DNA of 6,246 bases, from positions 1 through 6,246 of the forward strand of contig JALQWE010000233.1 of assembly GCA_023258825.1 (NCBI GenBank), given 5' to 3'. Below are positions 6,001 through 6,246 of the stretch, one piece after another. Origin of the DNA: Planctomycetaceae bacterium. GTDB taxonomy: Bacteria > Planctomycetota > Planctomycetia > Planctomycetales > Planctomycetaceae. The notes under the pieces were generated by a model. The model had not been told where the DNA came from. It saw only the letters and a program-made list of their open reading frames with translations, and searched no databases. The position numbers were made by a program, and so were the translations under genes. Position 1 is the stretch's first letter. The number at the start of each line of letters is the position of its first letter.

Positions 6001-6246
6001 TCACTGAAGCCACGGTTGAATCACCTGCCCGCCAACATCCGTCAAACGGAAGTCGCGTCCCTGCCAGCGGTGCGTCAACTGCAGGTGGTTCAGTCCGAAC
6101 AGGTGCAGCAGCGTCGCATGAAAGTCGTTGATGTGCACAGGGTTTTCGGCCACACCCCAACCCAGTTCATCACTGGCCCCATAAGTCTGGCCGCCTTTGA
6201 TTCCTCCGCCGGCCATCCAGAGGCTGAACGAGGCCGGATGATGATC
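6001..6246 (-). CDS. DUF1501 family protein, C-terminal fragment cut by window edge
   Basis: The frame is open from the right edge (6246) to a TGA at 6001-6003 and gives 81 residues. It starts DHHPASFSLWMAGGGIKGG and ends with WQGRDFRLTDVGGQVI close to the C-terminus. These are the last DUF1501 blocks: the metal-site-like DHHP, the MAGGGIKGG turn, NPVHINDFHATLLHLFGL, and the RDFRLTD tail. Aligned without gaps to the last 81 residues of the neighbouring DUF1501 protein, 41 positions are identical by my count (about half). The gene begins outside the window, to the right; the methionine at 6216 is internal, not the start. In planctomycetes a PSCyt1/PSD1-type gene commonly precedes such a gene, so one may lie further right; that is inference only. 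Confidence 0.9.
   Translation of the reverse strand, partial: DHHPASFSLWMAGGGIKGGQTYGASDELGWGVAENPVHINDFHATLLHLFGLNHLQLTHRWQGRDFRLTDVGGQVIQPWLQ

Noticed and set aside
6038..6050. Hairpin TCCGT-CAA-ACGGA as a regulatory element
   Set aside because: It falls inside the DUF1501 coding sequence over the conserved FRLTD codons and is most likely a by-product of coding sequence.

Overview
The window looks like planctomycete DNA (phylum Planctomycetota). The reasons are a Tat-exported Gfo/Idh/MocA oxidoreductase, two DUF1501 proteins (a family strongly expanded in Planctomycetes), moderately GC-rich sequence, loosely packed genes with intergenic gaps of about 110 to 600 bp, and start codons with weak or no Shine-Dalgarno sequences. 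This is an inference from family content; no rRNA or other taxonomic marker is present.

Layout. Positions 1-91 are non-coding with two hairpins. On the minus strand lie an LhgO-type FAD-dependent L-2-hydroxyglutarate oxidase (92-1276) and, upstream of it, a calcineurin-like (PrpE/ApaH-like) metallophosphoesterase (1413-2348). They point the same way, 136 bp apart. A divergent intergenic region of about 610 bp (2349-2962) follows. It holds a 3 x 14-bp tandem repeat (2429-2470) and a repeat block at 2742-2887: a perfect 30-bp inverted repeat followed by a second, 93% identical copy of its 61-bp right part. On the plus strand lie a Tat-signal Gfo/Idh/MocA oxidoreductase (2963-4303), a strong hairpin just after its stop (4320-4346), and a complete DUF1501 protein (4448-5887). 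A second DUF1501 gene enters from the right edge on the minus strand (6001-6246, C-terminal 81 residues only), converging on the first.

How the genes may relate. The left pair are cytoplasmic housekeeping-type enzymes with no evident shared pathway. The right-hand genes are predicted to act outside the cytoplasm. Secreted Gfo/Idh/MocA proteins and DUF1501 proteins are both abundant in planctomycetes, often near polysaccharide- or sulfatase-related loci, but nothing here gives a substrate.

I found no convincing new multi-gene system. The most distinctive feature is the palindromic repeat block in the divergent intergenic region. It looks like a dispersed REP/MITE-like element and generates several spurious ORFs. 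The DUF1501 arrangement is the second point of interest: two ungapped paralogous C-termini converging over 113 bp, one protein having lost the twin arginine of its export signal.
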